Source: Tannerellaceae bacterium
GTDB lineage: Bacteria > Bacteroidota > Bacteroidia > Bacteroidales > Tannerellaceae
Direction: 5' to 3'
Length of the DNA stretch: 55,663 nucleotides
Assembly (NCBI GenBank): GCA_031264865.1
Contig: JAISDJ010000007.1
Span: 1 to 55,663 of the forward strand
Positions within the stretch are counted from its first letter, which is position 1. Each line of letters begins with the position of its first letter. This document shows, one piece after another, positions 45,325 through 55,584 of this stretch. Both the position numbers and the translations under genes were made by a program. Under the pieces are notes generated by a model. It had not been told where the DNA came from. It did no database searches and saw only the letters and a program-made list of their open reading frames with translations.

Positions 45325-46068
45325 ATGGGGCAAATAATCAAAACAAGTAGCGCCATATTATTCGCTATATGGTTATTATGCCTTCCGTTGAAAGGAAATG
45401 CACAAGAGTTCATTGAAGGATTTGATACCGATACTACTATTGTTACAGCGCCGGATTCATTAACCCTTGCGGTGTTATCAGTTGCCGACTCAGGTGTTGT
45501 TTTTATACCGGAAGTGCCCAAAGCGGCATTTAAACCGAATCCTAATAAAGCTATCTTGTTGGGGTTAATTCCCGGTATGGGGCAGATATACAACCGGAAA
45601 TATTGGAAATTGCCTCTTGTCTATGGTGGTTTTATGGGATTTATGTATGCCATTACCTGGAACAACAAAAATTACCAGGATTATTGGAACGGATATAAAG
45701 GCATTATGCATGATGCCGAGGCATATAAAATTGCATTAGAAGCGGCAGAAGGAGGAGAAGTAGACTTTACTTTCAATAAAGATTGGACGGAATTCTATCC
45801 TAGTGTAGATCCGAAAAGCGCTGTGTTTGATTCCGGAAGGCAAAATCTCTTGAAATCAAGAAAAGATTACTTTCGCCGGTATAGAGACTTAAGTATCATT
45901 CTTTCCATTGGTTTTTATGCCATCACATTAATTGATGCATATGTAGACGCACAATTGTTTGATTTTGATATATCACCGGACTTGTCTATGCGGGTAGAGC
46001 CGGTTTTCGCACCGCAAACCCGTTATAGTCCGCGGAATATTGGTTTGAATTGTAGTATAACATTCTAA
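45325..46068 (+). CDS. DUF5683 domain protein, exported/membrane
   Basis: 247 residues. Signal peptide or anchor MGQIIKTSSAILFAIWLLCLPLKGNAQ. After a 50-residue linker comes the DUF5683 core: NPNKAILLGLIPGMGQIYNRKYWKLPLVYGGFMGFMYAITW, with the motif PGxGQxYNxxYWK, and a second hydrophobic segment LSIILSIGFYAITLIDAYVDAQLF. Function unknown. The conserved linkage with parAB and a lytic transglycosylase suggests envelope growth or division, an inference from context. It lies 10 bp after parB and 4 bp before mltD. Confidence 0.85.
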   Translation: MGQIIKTSSAILFAIWLLCLPLKGNAQEFIEGFDTDTTIVTAPDSLTLAVLSVADSGVVFIPEVPKAAFKPNPNKAILLGLIPGMGQIYNRKYWKLPLVYGGFMGFMYAITWNNKNYQDYWNGYKGIMHDAEAYKIALEAAEGGEVDFTFNKDWTEFYPSVDPKSAVFDSGRQNLLKSRKDYFRRYRDLSIILSIGFYAITLIDAYVDAQLFDFDISPDLSMRVEPVFAPQTRYSPRNIGLNCSITF

Positions 46069-46072
46069 TAAC

Positions 46073-47620
46073 ATGAACAGACATTTACACATTTTATTTT
46101 GCATCCTTGGTTTCTGTTTGTCTGCAAATGCACAGCAAGAAACCTCCGGAGAGCAGAATTATTCCGTATTATCAACTGATGCACTTTCCGAAGATATCGG
46201 GATGATTCCTGAAAGCTTAGATGCCAATGTAGATAGCTTGTTAGAATCATGGCATGTAAAGTATTTCTCCAAAACAGACGATTATTGTCATGACGACGAA
46301 AACAATGTTTACTTCACTGATGAAGTAATACGTGGTCGCTTGGAAAGATTGCCTCATATTATCCCTATGACATTCAACAACATTGTACGCAACAGTATCA
46401 ATCTTTATACCGAACGCCGGCGCAGTTTGGTTCGGTATATGCTGGGGATGGCTGATTATTATTTCCCTTTGATTGAACAAATATTAGACGAGCATAACCT
46501 TCCCCTCGAATTAAAATACCTGGCTATTGTAGAAAGCGCCCTGAATCCAACAGCTATCTCAAGAGTCGGCGCTTCCGGTTTTTGGCAATTTATGCTACCT
46601 ACAGGTAAAAGTTATGGCTTGGAGATAAATAGTTTAGTAGATGAACGACGCGACCCTGTAAAAGCAACCTATGCCGCTTGCCGTTATTTCAAAGATATGT
46701 ATGACATCTATCAGGATTGGCATTTGGTTTTAGCGTCTTATAATTGCGGGCCGGGGAATGTTAATAAAGCGATTCGGAGAGCCGGCGGAAAAATGGATTT
46801 TTGGCAGATTTATCAATATCTTCCTCGTGAAACCCGTTCGTATGTACCTTTATTTATTGCTGCAAATTATGTAATGAATTATTATTGCGACCATAATATC
46901 TGTCCGGTACAAACCAATCTTCCCTTGTCAACAGATACCATCATGGTGACCCGTATGCTCCATTTACAGCAGGTCGCTGATCTTACTCAAATGGATATAG
47001 AACAAATACGAGCCCTTAACCCGCAATACAAACGGGATATCATCCCAGGTAACGTCAAACCATCCGTATTAAAGCTACCGACAGCAAAATCTTTTGCTTA
47101 TGTAGACAAAGAAGACACCATTTATACGCATCGGGTTGAAGAGTTGTTAGCGAATACGCTTTACGATGCTAATAATTATCTGAAAGGTTCTACACGCGAA
47201 CAGATCATCCACGTAGCAAAAGCTGGTGAAAATCTTTTTACCATAGCAGATAAATATGGTGTAACAGCACGTGAAATCCGTAATTGGAACGGATTAGGTT
47301 CCAACCGGGTAGTATCAGGCAAACGATTGAAGTTATATGTTAATAACGGAGGTGTAGCTTTTGCTTCAAACAACACGGCTAAACAAGTAAATACCCAACA
47401 GACGGTGGTTGCTTCTTCTACTTCTAAAACAACGACAACTGCATCTCCCCAGATATCTGCAAATAACGGGCATGTTACTTATAAAGTAAAATCAGGCGAT
47501 TCACTCTATTCTATTGCCAAACAATATCCGGGTGTTTCGGCTTCAACATTACAGAAAGCCAATAATCTTCCAAATTCAAATATCCGGCCCGGACAAATTT
47601 TAAAAATCCCCACAGGATAA
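46073..47620 (+). CDS. mltD: membrane-bound lytic murein transglycosylase D-like, two LysM domains
   Basis: 515 residues. Signal peptide MNRHLHILFCILGFCLSANAQ. The SLT catalytic domain (about 125-290) shows ELKYLAIVESALNPTAISRVGASGFWQFM, with the catalytic glutamate near 155, and LASYNCGPGNVNKAIRRAGG. Two LysM peptidoglycan-binding domains follow at about 376-423 (VAKAGENLFTIADKYGV) and 466-513 (YKVKSGDSLYSIAKQYPG), joined by a Thr/Ser-rich linker. It cleaves glycan strands to anhydromuropeptides in the periplasm. Four bp after DUF5683. Confidence 0.93.
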   Translation: MNRHLHILFCILGFCLSANAQQETSGEQNYSVLSTDALSEDIGMIPESLDANVDSLLESWHVKYFSKTDDYCHDDENNVYFTDEVIRGRLERLPHIIPMTFNNIVRNSINLYTERRRSLVRYMLGMADYYFPLIEQILDEHNLPLELKYLAIVESALNPTAISRVGASGFWQFMLPTGKSYGLEINSLVDERRDPVKATYAACRYFKDMYDIYQDWHLVLASYNCGPGNVNKAIRRAGGKMDFWQIYQYLPRETRSYVPLFIAANYVMNYYCDHNICPVQTNLPLSTDTIMVTRMLHLQQVADLTQMDIEQIRALNPQYKRDIIPGNVKPSVLKLPTAKSFAYVDKEDTIYTHRVEELLANTLYDANNYLKGSTREQIIHVAKAGENLFTIADKYGVTAREIRNWNGLGSNRVVSGKRLKLYVNNGGVAFASNNTAKQVNTQQTVVASSTSKTTTTASPQISANNGHVTYKVKSGDSLYSIAKQYPGVSASTLQKANNLPNSNIRPGQILKIPTG

Positions 47621-47667
47621 AAAACCATCCATTTTCCGGGTATTCTGTTTGCTCAAAGAATCGTTTC

Positions 47668-47700
47668 TTTGCGAACATATACAAATATTTAATATATTTG
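47668..47700 (+). promoter_or_regulatory. promoter of relA/spoT
   Basis: TTTG, 21-nt spacer, TATATTTG, 35 bp before the ATG. Indicates that relA/spoT is transcribed on its own although it follows the par operon. Confidence 0.7.
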
Positions 47701-47735
47701 CTTCTTTACACAAAATATGAGAGGAGACGCTTTTT

Positions 47736-49976
47736 ATGAGCAATGTAGCAGAACAAATAAAGTCCGACGAGCAAATGATTCAAGAAGTATTCGATGCTCT
47801 GTTAAACGATTATGTCCATTCGAATCACCGGCGTAAAATAGAGAAGATAACAAAAGCGTTCCTCTTTGCGAAACAAGCGCATGCTGATGCCAGGCGTCGT
47901 TCGGGAGAACCTTACATCATGCATCCTTTAGCTGTCGCTCGTATTGTATGTAGCGAGATGGGGTTAGGCTCTACTTCTATTTGTTCGGCTTTATTACATG
48001 ATGTAGTGGAAGACTGCGATTACACGGTTGATGACATAAAAAACATGTTTGGTGAAAAAATCGCCCAGATCGTAGACGGACTTACTAAAATATCAGGAGG
48101 TATATTTGGAGAACAGGCATCAGCGCAAGCTGAGAATTTCCGAAGGCTCCTCCTTACGATGAACAGTGATATTCGTGTTGTTTTAATCAAGATTGCTGAT
48201 CGCTTGCACAATATGCGTACATTAGGTTCTATGCTTCCGGCTAAACAATTCAAAATTGCAGGAGAAACAATCTATCTTTATGCGCCTTTGGCACATCGTT
48301 TAGGCCTGTTTACTATAAAAACCGAATTAGAGGACCTTAGTTTTAAATACGAACATCCGAAAGAGTACGAATCGATACACAATAAATTAAAAGCTACGGA
48401 GGAAGAACGCAATACTCTCTTTGAGCATTTCGCAGAACCTGTACGTGTCAAATTGGATAAAATGGGGCTTACCTATGAAATGCGCGCCCGCGTTAAATCC
48501 GCTTATTCCATATGGAATAAAATCCAAAGTAAAGACATTACTTTTGAAGATGTATATGATTTATTTGCTGTACGCATCATCTTTGAACCGGTACCCAATA
48601 TAGATGAGAAAAATCTTTGTTGGGATATTTACTCTGCTATTACTGACATATATCGTATCAAGCCTGATAGGATACGAGATTGGGTAAGCCGTCCCAAAGC
48701 AAACGGATATCAAGCACTACACCTTACAGTAATGGGCCCCGATGGGCAATGGATCGAGATTCAAATCCGCAGCCAACGTATGGACGAAGTGGCGGAAAAA
48801 GGATTTGCCGCCCACTGGAAATATAAAGGAGACAACATAGAAGAAGATACCGAATTAGGTAAATGGTTACAGACTATCAAAGAAATATTGGACAATCCCG
48901 ATCCGAATGCACTGGATTTTCTTGATACGATCAAGATGAACCTGTATACTTCCGAAATATTTGTATTCACCCCTAAAGGCGAATTTAAGACGCTCCCACA
49001 AGGGGCTACCGCCCTAGATTTCGCCTATGCAATTCATACCAACGTAGGAAATATGTGCATTGGAGCTAAAGTAAACCATAAACTAACACCTCTTAGTCAT
49101 CGTTTATCAAGCGGAGATCAAGTAGAAATACTCACATCCCGCTCGCAAACACCACAAGCAGAATGGTTACATTTTGTAACTACAGCAAAAGCACGTACTA
49201 AAATAGAAGCTGCGCTTCGGAAGATTAAAAGAGAGGGAGCAAAGAAAGGAGAAGAAAAAGTTACTTCTGCTTTTTTAAAAGCAGAAATAGAACCGGATAC
49301 TACAAGTATGGATAAACTGGCCATATTTTTCGGTTTTCCTAAACGGGAAGATTTCTTCTATTCTGTAGAGAAAGGGAATGTAATATTGCCCGAAAACTTA
49401 AAGAAACTGCTCAAAGACAAAAGTCAGGATAAAACCATGTGGAATCAGTTGATAGCTGTTCTGCCAATGGGTTCTAAAAAGAAAAAACCACAGGAAGTAA
49501 CAGAGAAACCCAAAATTGATAAGAGTAAACCATATATATTAACCGAACAGGCTTTCGAACATAATTATATTGTAGCCAAATGTTGTAATCCTATTCCCGG
49601 CGACGATGCTCTCGGTTTTATCAACGATGATGGTGACGTAGTTGTTCACAAACGCTCCTGTCCTATGGCAACACGGCTGAAAAGCAGTTTTGGCGAACGG
49701 ATTGTTTCTACCGAATGGAGTAGTCATAAAAACACATCTTTTGATGCCACGCTCGAAGTACAGGGAATTGATTCTTTAGGCGTACTAAATACAATTACTC
49801 AAATCATATCCAATGACTTTAATGTAAACATACAACGTCTCTTAATTGAAGCCAAAGATGGAGTATTCGAAGGCAAGATAAAGTTAAAGGTACATAATGT
49901 AGAAGATATTCAACACCTGTGCTTAACTCTTTCCAAAATTAAGAACATTAAATCCATTGGACGTGTAGCCGATTAA
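47736..49976 (+). CDS. relA: bifunctional (p)ppGpp synthetase/hydrolase RelA/SpoT
   Basis: 746 residues, full-length long RSH protein. The hydrolase HD domain is intact (HPLAVARIVCSEM, SALLHDVVEDCDY near 85-97). The synthetase domain has RVKSAYSIWNKIQSKDITFEDVYDLFAVRIIFEP near 251-285 and RPKANGYQALHLTV. A TGS domain begins near 405 (EIFVFTPKGEFKTLPQGATALDFAYAIHTNVG), followed by the helical/zinc-finger region (KCCNPIPGDDALGFI) and a C-terminal ACT domain from about 668. Both activities are therefore predicted: making and removing the stringent-response alarmone. Its stop overlaps the stop of the convergent DUF3127 gene by 4 bp. Confidence 0.95.
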   Translation: MSNVAEQIKSDEQMIQEVFDALLNDYVHSNHRRKIEKITKAFLFAKQAHADARRRSGEPYIMHPLAVARIVCSEMGLGSTSICSALLHDVVEDCDYTVDDIKNMFGEKIAQIVDGLTKISGGIFGEQASAQAENFRRLLLTMNSDIRVVLIKIADRLHNMRTLGSMLPAKQFKIAGETIYLYAPLAHRLGLFTIKTELEDLSFKYEHPKEYESIHNKLKATEEERNTLFEHFAEPVRVKLDKMGLTYEMRARVKSAYSIWNKIQSKDITFEDVYDLFAVRIIFEPVPNIDEKNLCWDIYSAITDIYRIKPDRIRDWVSRPKANGYQALHLTVMGPDGQWIEIQIRSQRMDEVAEKGFAAHWKYKGDNIEEDTELGKWLQTIKEILDNPDPNALDFLDTIKMNLYTSEIFVFTPKGEFKTLPQGATALDFAYAIHTNVGNMCIGAKVNHKLTPLSHRLSSGDQVEILTSRSQTPQAEWLHFVTTAKARTKIEAALRKIKREGAKKGEEKVTSAFLKAEIEPDTTSMDKLAIFFGFPKREDFFYSVEKGNVILPENLKKLLKDKSQDKTMWNQLIAVLPMGSKKKKPQEVTEKPKIDKSKPYILTEQAFEHNYIVAKCCNPIPGDDALGFINDDGDVVVHKRSCPMATRLKSSFGERIVSTEWSSHKNTSFDATLEVQGIDSLGVLNTITQIISNDFNVNIQRLLIEAKDGVFEGKIKLKVHNVEDIQHLCLTLSKIKNIKSIGRVAD

Positions 49977-50350
49977 AAAGGCAAATCATCTGTTGGATTG
50001 GGAGACGGAAAATCCGGAGCGGAAGATATCGGAGCGGCCGCAGGCGCGAAATTGTCCGGTGTAGCAGCAGGAATCCCCATATTTGCACGTTCTACTTTCC
50101 ATGCGTTAATATTCGTAAACCAGCGTCCGTTATATTCACGGCTATCTATATCAAAATAAACAGTTAAATCTTCCCCTGCCTGAATAGCTGCTTGTTCAAT
50201 CTTATCATTCCCAAATAGTTGAAAACATACTTTCTTTGGATATTGGTCATACGTTTCCAATACATATTCCTTTTTTTTCCATTCGTTTCCGGTTTTGCTT
50301 ACACCTCCCTGTTCCGGTAATACGGCGATAATTTTTCCTGTAATTTCCAT
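49973..50350 (-). CDS. DUF3127 domain protein (OB-fold, single-strand-binding-like)
   Basis: 125 residues. The first 85 are the DUF3127 domain: MEITGKIIAVLPEQGGVSKTGNEWKKKEYVLET, FGNDKIEQAAIQAGEDLTVYFDIDSREYNGRWFTNINAWKVE. The last 35 residues are a Pro/Ala-rich disordered tail ending in an acidic NPTDDLPF, much like the C-terminal tip of single-stranded DNA-binding proteins. Function is not established; nucleic-acid binding is inferred from the fold and tail. Own -7 box upstream. Confidence 0.88.
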   Translation of the reverse strand: MEITGKIIAVLPEQGGVSKTGNEWKKKEYVLETYDQYPKKVCFQLFGNDKIEQAAIQAGEDLTVYFDIDSREYNGRWFTNINAWKVERANMGIPAATPDNFAPAAAPISSAPDFPSPNPTDDLPF

Positions 50351-50376
50351 TTCTTTTAATTATTATTAATCCGCTA

Positions 50377-50384
50377 CAAAGATA
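50377..50384 (-). promoter_or_regulatory. -7 box of the DUF3127 gene
   Basis: TATCTTTG on the minus strand, 26 bp before the ATG; -33 spacing is not ideal. Confidence 0.55.
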
Positions 50385-50402
50385 ATTTTTTCTCACAAAA
50401 TA

Positions 50403-50759
50403 TCATTCAACCGGGTCTATCGCATCAAATGCATCTTTTAATGAGAGTAACTCTTCTTTAATCTTTTTTAGTTTGTGGACAATTTCTTCTTCACGGACCG
50501 TATTTTCTTTATTCTCTTTCAATTTCTGCCGGGCGCCAGACAAAGTCATTCCTTTTTCTTTCACCAAATAATGAACAAGCCTGACAGACTCAATATCTTC
50601 TTTTTTATAAAAACGGATACCTCTGTCATTTGTCTTGGGACGAATAAAATCGAACTCTTTTTCCCAAAACCGCAAAGTCGATTCATTTAGTCCAAACATT
50701 TTAGCTACCTCTCCGATAGAGAAATAGATTTTTAAATCTTTGTTTTTTTTTGAATCCAC
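50403..50759 (-). CDS. MerR family transcriptional regulator
   Basis: 118 residues from a GTG start; no in-frame ATG precedes the domain. The winged HTH is complete: IYFSIGEVAKMFGLNESTLRFWEKEFDFIRPKTNDRGIRFYKKEDIESVRLVHYLVKEKGMTLSGARQKL. A short coiled-coil tail (EEIVHKLKKIKEELLSLKDAFDAID) replaces an effector domain; it would dimerise but has no cysteine metal site. Targets unknown. It lies 13 bp downstream of the M23 peptidase gene and is probably co-transcribed, a pairing I believe is common in Bacteroidales. Confidence 0.88.
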   Translation of the reverse strand: MDSKKNKDLKIYFSIGEVAKMFGLNESTLRFWEKEFDFIRPKTNDRGIRFYKKEDIESVRLVHYLVKEKGMTLSGARQKLKENKENTVREEEIVHKLKKIKEELLSLKDAFDAIDPVE

Positions 50760-50772
50760 AACAAAAAGAAGA

Positions 50773-51756
50773 TTAATCCATTACCTGCCCGTGATTTTCT
50801 GCAATCTGGATCATATGGTCGTATTCTTCGGGCGTAAGGTCCATAAAATAATATTTGGAAGGACTATCACGTCTTCCATGCACAATCACTTCATAATGTA
50901 AATGCGGACCTGTTGATTTTCCGGTGCTTCCTACAAGTCCGATGACTTCACCGCGAGTCACTTTCTGTCCGACACGCGCCTTGAATGCACTCATGTGTCC
51001 GTATAAAGTCACATAACCAAACCCATGGTCTACCATAACGCAATTACCATAGTCTTGTTTCCATCCGGAGAATGTAACTACACCATTACCCGTAGCATAA
51101 ATCTCCGTCCCTATATTAGCGGCAAAGTCCATACCTCCATGAAAACGAGGCGTACGATAAATAGGGTCAATACGCATACCATAACCGGAAGCCGTATGCT
51201 TAAGGTCTTTATTCGCCAGGGGTTGAATGGCAGGAATACACTTTGCGCGCTCTTCCTGTGTTTTTCCTATATTTACTAATTCTTCCAACGAATTGGATTG
51301 CACATACAACTGCTTGGTAATCATATCCATTTTCTGCGTGGTTGCAACTACCAAATCGGAATTAGGGAGACTCATCAGGTATTCATACCGATTGGCTCCA
51401 CCAAAGCCTAACTTCCGGATAGATTCCGGTATCGACGTCGCCTGGAAGATAGCGCGATATAAATTTTCATCACGTTGCTGAATATCGTTTAATATATCAA
51501 AAGCATTATTCAGCCGCAATGACAATACTTCATATTGCGTCTGGAGCAACTTGTTTTCTTTCCGCAATTGCGATTCCGTCGGAGATTCAAAGAAACGCAT
51601 CATGACAAAAAAGATGATCAACCCTACAATAATACCTGTACTTAAATGACGGATAATGGTAAAGATACGGTCTTTTGTCGATGGATAAACACGTTCGTAA
51701 CTAAGCGTATTAGGATCGTATAAGTAGTATGATTTGCGTGTTCTATGAAGTTCCAT
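50773..51756 (-). CDS. M23 family metallopeptidase, membrane-anchored
   Basis: 327 residues. A cytoplasmic N-terminus of about 35 residues leads to one membrane helix (LSTGIIVGLIIFFVMMRFF), then a coiled coil and the LytM domain from about 200. Zinc ligands are present: HxxxD in FHGGMDFAANIG near 205 and HLH in TGPHLHYEV near 284, with GNCVMVDHGFGYVTLYGHM between. An active peptidoglycan endopeptidase, or a regulator of one, facing the periplasm. Strong promoter upstream, divergent from alaS. Confidence 0.93.
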   Translation of the reverse strand: MELHRTRKSYYLYDPNTLSYERVYPSTKDRIFTIIRHLSTGIIVGLIIFFVMMRFFESPTESQLRKENKLLQTQYEVLSLRLNNAFDILNDIQQRDENLYRAIFQATSIPESIRKLGFGGANRYEYLMSLPNSDLVVATTQKMDMITKQLYVQSNSLEELVNIGKTQEERAKCIPAIQPLANKDLKHTASGYGMRIDPIYRTPRFHGGMDFAANIGTEIYATGNGVVTFSGWKQDYGNCVMVDHGFGYVTLYGHMSAFKARVGQKVTRGEVIGLVGSTGKSTGPHLHYEVIVHGRRDSPSKYYFMDLTPEEYDHMIQIAENHGQVMD

Positions 51757-51782
51757 TGAATATTTTGTAATGATAATAGTCG

Positions 51783-51813
51783 CAAAAATAATAATTTACA
51801 GTATTTTTGCAAA
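51783..51813 (-). promoter_or_regulatory. promoter of the M23 peptidase-merR operon
   Basis: Minus strand: TTTG, 19-nt spacer, TATTTTTG, 27 bp before the ATG. Near-perfect consensus. Its -33 element overlaps the alaS -7 box on the other strand. Confidence 0.78.
51802..51809 (+). promoter_or_regulatory. -7 box of the alaS-aroB operon
   Basis: TATTTTTG, 47 bp before the alaS ATG. No clear -33 TTG. It directly abuts and shares bases with the divergent M23 promoter. Confidence 0.6.
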
Positions 51814-51856
51814 CCGTTTTTCGGATTATTAACGAGTAATACAATTTATCATAATT

Positions 51857-54478
51857 ATGTTGACAGCTAAAGAAACCCGCGAATCATTCAAATCTTTTTT
51901 TGTATCAAAGAATCATCAAATAGTTCCTTCCGCTCCAATGGTTATCAAAGGAGACCCAACATTGATGTTCACAAATGCGGGTATGAATCAGTTTAAAGAT
52001 ATCATTTTAGGCAATGTACCTATTAAATATCCACGCGTTGCCGACTCACAGAAATGCCTTCGCGTAAGCGGGAAACATAATGACCTCGAAGAAGTCGGCC
52101 ATGACACATATCATCATACTATGTTTGAAATGTTAGGAAACTGGTCTTTCGGGGATTATTTCAAGAAAGAAGCCATTTCCTGGGCTTGGGAGTATCTGAC
52201 AGATGTGTTGAAACTTAATCCTGAAAATCTGTATGCAACCGTGTTTGAAGGCAGTACCTCCGAAGGATTGGAACGCGATAATGAAGCCGCAGGTTATTGG
52301 GAGAAATATCTTCCTAAAAATCATATTCTGAACGGGAATAAAAAAGATAACTTCTGGGAAATGGGTGATACCGGGCCTTGTGGCCCTTGTTCCGAAATAC
52401 ATATAGACCTTCGTTCGGAAGAAGAAAAGAATACAATAAATGGAGCGGATTTGATTAATAAAGACCATCCGCAGGTAATCGAGATATGGAACCTTGTATT
52501 TATGCAATACAACCGGAAAGCAGACCGTTCATTGGAACCGTTACCGGCCAAAGTGATTGATACAGGCATGGGATTTGAACGGCTTTGTATGGCGATACAG
52601 GGAAAAACATCCAATTATGATACGGATGTTTTCCAACCGATTATCCAAAAGATTACTCAATTAACAGGTTTCACCTACGGGGAAGACAAAGAGAAGGACA
52701 TTGCTATGCGCGTAATAGCCGATCATATCCGTACAACCTCTTTCTCTATAACCGACGGACAATTGCCCTCCAATGCAAAAGCCGGTTATGTAATCCGCCG
52801 TATCCTGCGCCGGGCTGTACGTTATGCTTATACATTTCTCAATCGTCACGAAGCGTTCATGTACCAATTACTTCCTGTTTTAATTGAAACCATGGGAGAT
52901 GCTTATCCTGAACTAATCGAACAAAAATCATTAATCGAAAAGGTAATAAAAGAAGAAGAAGAATCATTTCTTCGCACACTGGAAACAGGAATCCGGTTAC
53001 TTGATAAAAAAATAGAAGAAGCAAAAGCCGCAAACAAAAAAACGTTGAGTGGCATAGATGCTTTTACTTTATATGATACGTTTGGTTTCCCATTGGATTT
53101 AACGGAGTTGATTCTACGGGAGCAAGGTATGGATGCTGATATTGAAGAGTTCAATGTCGAAATGCAAAAGCAAAAAGAACGTGCACGTAATGCCGCCGCA
53201 GTAGAAACAGGCGATTGGACTATATTGAAAGAAGGAGAAAGTCGGTTCATTGGATATGATTTCTTTGAAAGCGATTCCGAAATTCTCCGTTATCGTAAAA
53301 TAAAGCAGAAGAACAAAGAATTATATCAGATTGTATTAGACCAAACGCCTTTCTATGCTGAAAAAGGAGGACAAGTTGGCGATACAGGATGGCTCTTGAC
53401 TGACGACGAAAAGATTGTTATCATAGACACTAAAAATGAAAACAATCTCACCGTACACATCACAGAGCGTTTACCTAAAGACCCTACGGCGTCATTCATC
53501 GCAAAAATAGATGATGTCAAACGTTTACAATGCGAGTGTAACCATACAGGTACCCACTTACTACACGAAGCTTTACGGGAAGTGTTAGGCACGCATGTTG
53601 AACAGAGAGGCTCTTATGTATCGCCCGAATCGTTACGATTCGACTTTTCCCATTTCCAAAAACTAACAGATGAAGAAATAAAGAAAGTAGAACAATTAGT
53701 AGGAAAAAAGATACGCGCCGATTATCCGATGGAAGAACATCGCTCATTGCCTATTGCACAAGCTAAGGAAATGGGCGCCATGGCTTTGTTTGGCGAAAAA
53801 TATGGAGAGGAAGTACGTGTTGTTAAATATGGTAATTCCATTGAATTATGCGGTGGAACACATGTGCCTTCTACCGGCAGGATAGGTTCACTGCGTATTG
53901 TAGGAGAAAGTTCTATTGCAGCTGGTGTCCGTCGCATTGAAGCGGTAACTGCCGAAGGGGCCGACAACTTCTTTTATGCCCAACAGGATCTTATTCGGGA
54001 ATTACGTGTGTTATTCAACAATATGCCCAACCTTGTACAAGGGATAAAGAAGTTTGTTGATGAAAATGCCGATCTGAAGAAACAAGTAGAGGATTATCTG
54101 AAGGAGAAGGTAATACAGGTAAAGAATGAACTTATTTCGCATGCGACAAACCGTAATGGCATAAAACTAATAAAAGCCGTAACCAAAGGCTCTGTCGAAA
54201 TGATGAAAAATGTAGCATTTCAGATAAGAGGAGAAATGAAAGATAGCTTCGTGCTGGTTGCAGGACTGATTGAAGAAGACAAATGCACATTAATAGTGAT
54301 GCTAAGCGATGATTTGGTGGCAGAAGGTTATAATGCAGCCCAATTAGTAAAAGAGGCTGCCAAACATATTCAAGGCGGCGGCGGCGGACAACCTCATTTT
54401 GCCACAGCCGGAGGTAAAAATCCGGATGGATTAACCATCGCAGTAGATCAGATAATAGAAGCATTAGGGTTAAAATGA
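51857..54478 (+). CDS. alaS: alanyl-tRNA synthetase
   Basis: 873-residue class II synthetase that charges tRNA-Ala. The catalytic domain begins with [26 protein letters not shown] and includes [15 protein letters not shown] and [13 protein letters not shown]. The editing domain carries the zinc motifs [11 protein letters not shown] near 563 and ELCGGTHV near 665, so mischarged Ser/Gly can be removed. The C-terminal C-Ala domain ends with the glycine-rich [21 protein letters not shown]. Full length. Its stop overlaps the aroB start (ATGA). Confidence 0.97.
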   Translation: MLTAKETRESFKSFFVSKNHQIVPSAPMVIKGDPTLMFTNAGMNQFKDIILGNVPIKYPRVADSQKCLRVSGKHNDLEEVGHDTYHHTMFEMLGNWSFGDYFKKEAISWAWEYLTDVLKLNPENLYATVFEGSTSEGLERDNEAAGYWEKYLPKNHILNGNKKDNFWEMGDTGPCGPCSEIHIDLRSEEEKNTINGADLINKDHPQVIEIWNLVFMQYNRKADRSLEPLPAKVIDTGMGFERLCMAIQGKTSNYDTDVFQPIIQKITQLTGFTYGEDKEKDIAMRVIADHIRTTSFSITDGQLPSNAKAGYVIRRILRRAVRYAYTFLNRHEAFMYQLLPVLIETMGDAYPELIEQKSLIEKVIKEEEESFLRTLETGIRLLDKKIEEAKAANKKTLSGIDAFTLYDTFGFPLDLTELILREQGMDADIEEFNVEMQKQKERARNAAAVETGDWTILKEGESRFIGYDFFESDSEILRYRKIKQKNKELYQIVLDQTPFYAEKGGQVGDTGWLLTDDEKIVIIDTKNENNLTVHITERLPKDPTASFIAKIDDVKRLQCECNHTGTHLLHEALREVLGTHVEQRGSYVSPESLRFDFSHFQKLTDEEIKKVEQLVGKKIRADYPMEEHRSLPIAQAKEMGAMALFGEKYGEEVRVVKYGNSIELCGGTHVPSTGRIGSLRIVGESSIAAGVRRIEAVTAEGADNFFYAQQDLIRELRVLFNNMPNLVQGIKKFVDENADLKKQVEDYLKEKVIQVKNELISHATNRNGIKLIKAVTKGSVEMMKNVAFQIRGEMKDSFVLVAGLIEEDKCTLIVMLSDDLVAEGYNAAQLVKEAAKHIQGGGGGQPHFATAGGKNPDGLTIAVDQIIEALGLK

Positions 54479-55431
54479 TGCAGCACCAGACAGTTATTAT
54501 AACAACAGATATTAAAACGGAATTACAGGCATTTCTTGAAACGTCGGATTATGATAAATTATTTATCCTTACCGACACAAATACATATGAGAAATGCTAT
54601 CCTTCCATACAAAACATCCCACAAATACAAAAAGGGGAAATAGTCACAGTTAAAGCAGGAGATAATCATAAAAACATCGAACAATTAGCTGTTATATGGA
54701 GCTTTCTCTCAAATAACGGCGCTTCACGCAACTCCTTACTAATCAATTTAGGCGGAGGAATGATCACGGATATGGGAGGCTTTGCCGGAGCAACATTCAA
54801 ACGTGGAATAAAAACAGTCAACATCCCCACTACGTTAATGGCCTCGGTAGATGCTGCGGTAGGAGGAAAAACAGGTATTAATTTCAATGGATTGAAAAAC
54901 GAAATAGGTTCCTTTTATCCACCTGAACGTGTCTTCATAGATTGTCATTTCCTGAGCACATTAGACAAAGACAACCTGTTGTCCGGTTATGCGGAAATGA
55001 TAAAACACGCATTGATCAGTAACGAAAAAATCTATCAGGAAACGCTACGCTTCGACCTCAACGAAGAATTGCCAACCGCCAATCATCAACTGTCAACACT
55101 CATAAAAGATTCCGTTGCAATCAAAGAGTATATCGTAGAAGAAGACCCCAAAGAAAAAGGTATTCGCAAAGCACTGAATCTCGGACATACCATAGGCCAT
55201 GCCATTGAAAGCTTATCTTTTCAGAAAAACATCCCTTTGTTGCATGGCCATGCCGTAGCCATCGGATTAATCTGCGAACTTTACTTATCCTATAAGCTCT
55301 GCCATTTTCCTTCAGAAAAACTTATACGGATAGCACATTATATAAAAGAACACTACCCTGTTTTCTTTTTCGACTGTAAAGATTATGACACGCTATATGA
55401 ACTTATGACACACGACAAAAAGAACGAATGA
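54475..55431 (+). CDS. aroB: 3-dehydroquinate synthase, truncated by an in-frame TGA
   Basis: 318 residues as read. The enzyme converts DAHP to 3-dehydroquinate in the shikimate pathway. NAD/zinc-site signatures are intact: [67 protein letters not shown] and [10 protein letters not shown]. The ORF stops at LMTHDKKNE, where family members normally continue. After the TGA the same frame stays open for 38 more codons that look like the missing C-terminus, giving 357 positions, a normal family length. The stop therefore looks like a nonsense mutation, a sequencing error or a readthrough site. It overlaps alaS by 4 nt. Confidence 0.9.
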   Translation: MMQHQTVIITTDIKTELQAFLETSDYDKLFILTDTNTYEKCYPSIQNIPQIQKGEIVTVKAGDNHKNIEQLAVIWSFLSNNGASRNSLLINLGGGMITDMGGFAGATFKRGIKTVNIPTTLMASVDAAVGGKTGINFNGLKNEIGSFYPPERVFIDCHFLSTLDKDNLLSGYAEMIKHALISNEKIYQETLRFDLNEELPTANHQLSTLIKDSVAIKEYIVEEDPKEKGIRKALNLGHTIGHAIESLSFQKNIPLLHGHAVAIGLICELYLSYKLCHFPSEKLIRIAHYIKEHYPVFFFDCKDYDTLYELMTHDKKNE

Positions 55432-55548
55432 GGAACAATCAATTTCACCTTGTTGTCCGACATAGGTCAAGTTCACATCAATCAGGAAACAAACAAAGAG
55501 CTCATCTTTGAATCATTAGATTTTTACCGTGAAAGCTTTGGAACATAA
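55429..55548 (+). other. aroB: in-frame C-terminal remainder of aroB after the TGA
   Basis: Starting at the TGA (55429-55431), the same frame encodes GTINFTLLSDIGQVHINQET and 18 further residues to a TAA at 55546. The NFTLL-DIG pattern is that of the AroB C-terminus. No frameshift is needed, only one altered codon. Confidence 0.8.
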
Positions 55549-55568
55549 CCGAAATAACCCTACCTTTG
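55537..55568 (+). promoter_or_regulatory. promoter of tRNA-Pro
   Basis: TTTG, 20-nt spacer, TACCTTTG, 16 bp before the tRNA. The -33 element lies within the last codons of the aroB remainder. Confidence 0.75.
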
Positions 55569-55584
55569 CCCCACAATTAAAAAA

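Noticed and set aside
55429-55431. TGA in aroB as selenocysteine or reassigned codon
   Set aside because: AroB has no selenoprotein form known to me, no SECIS-like element was noticed, and other genes in the window terminate with TGA.
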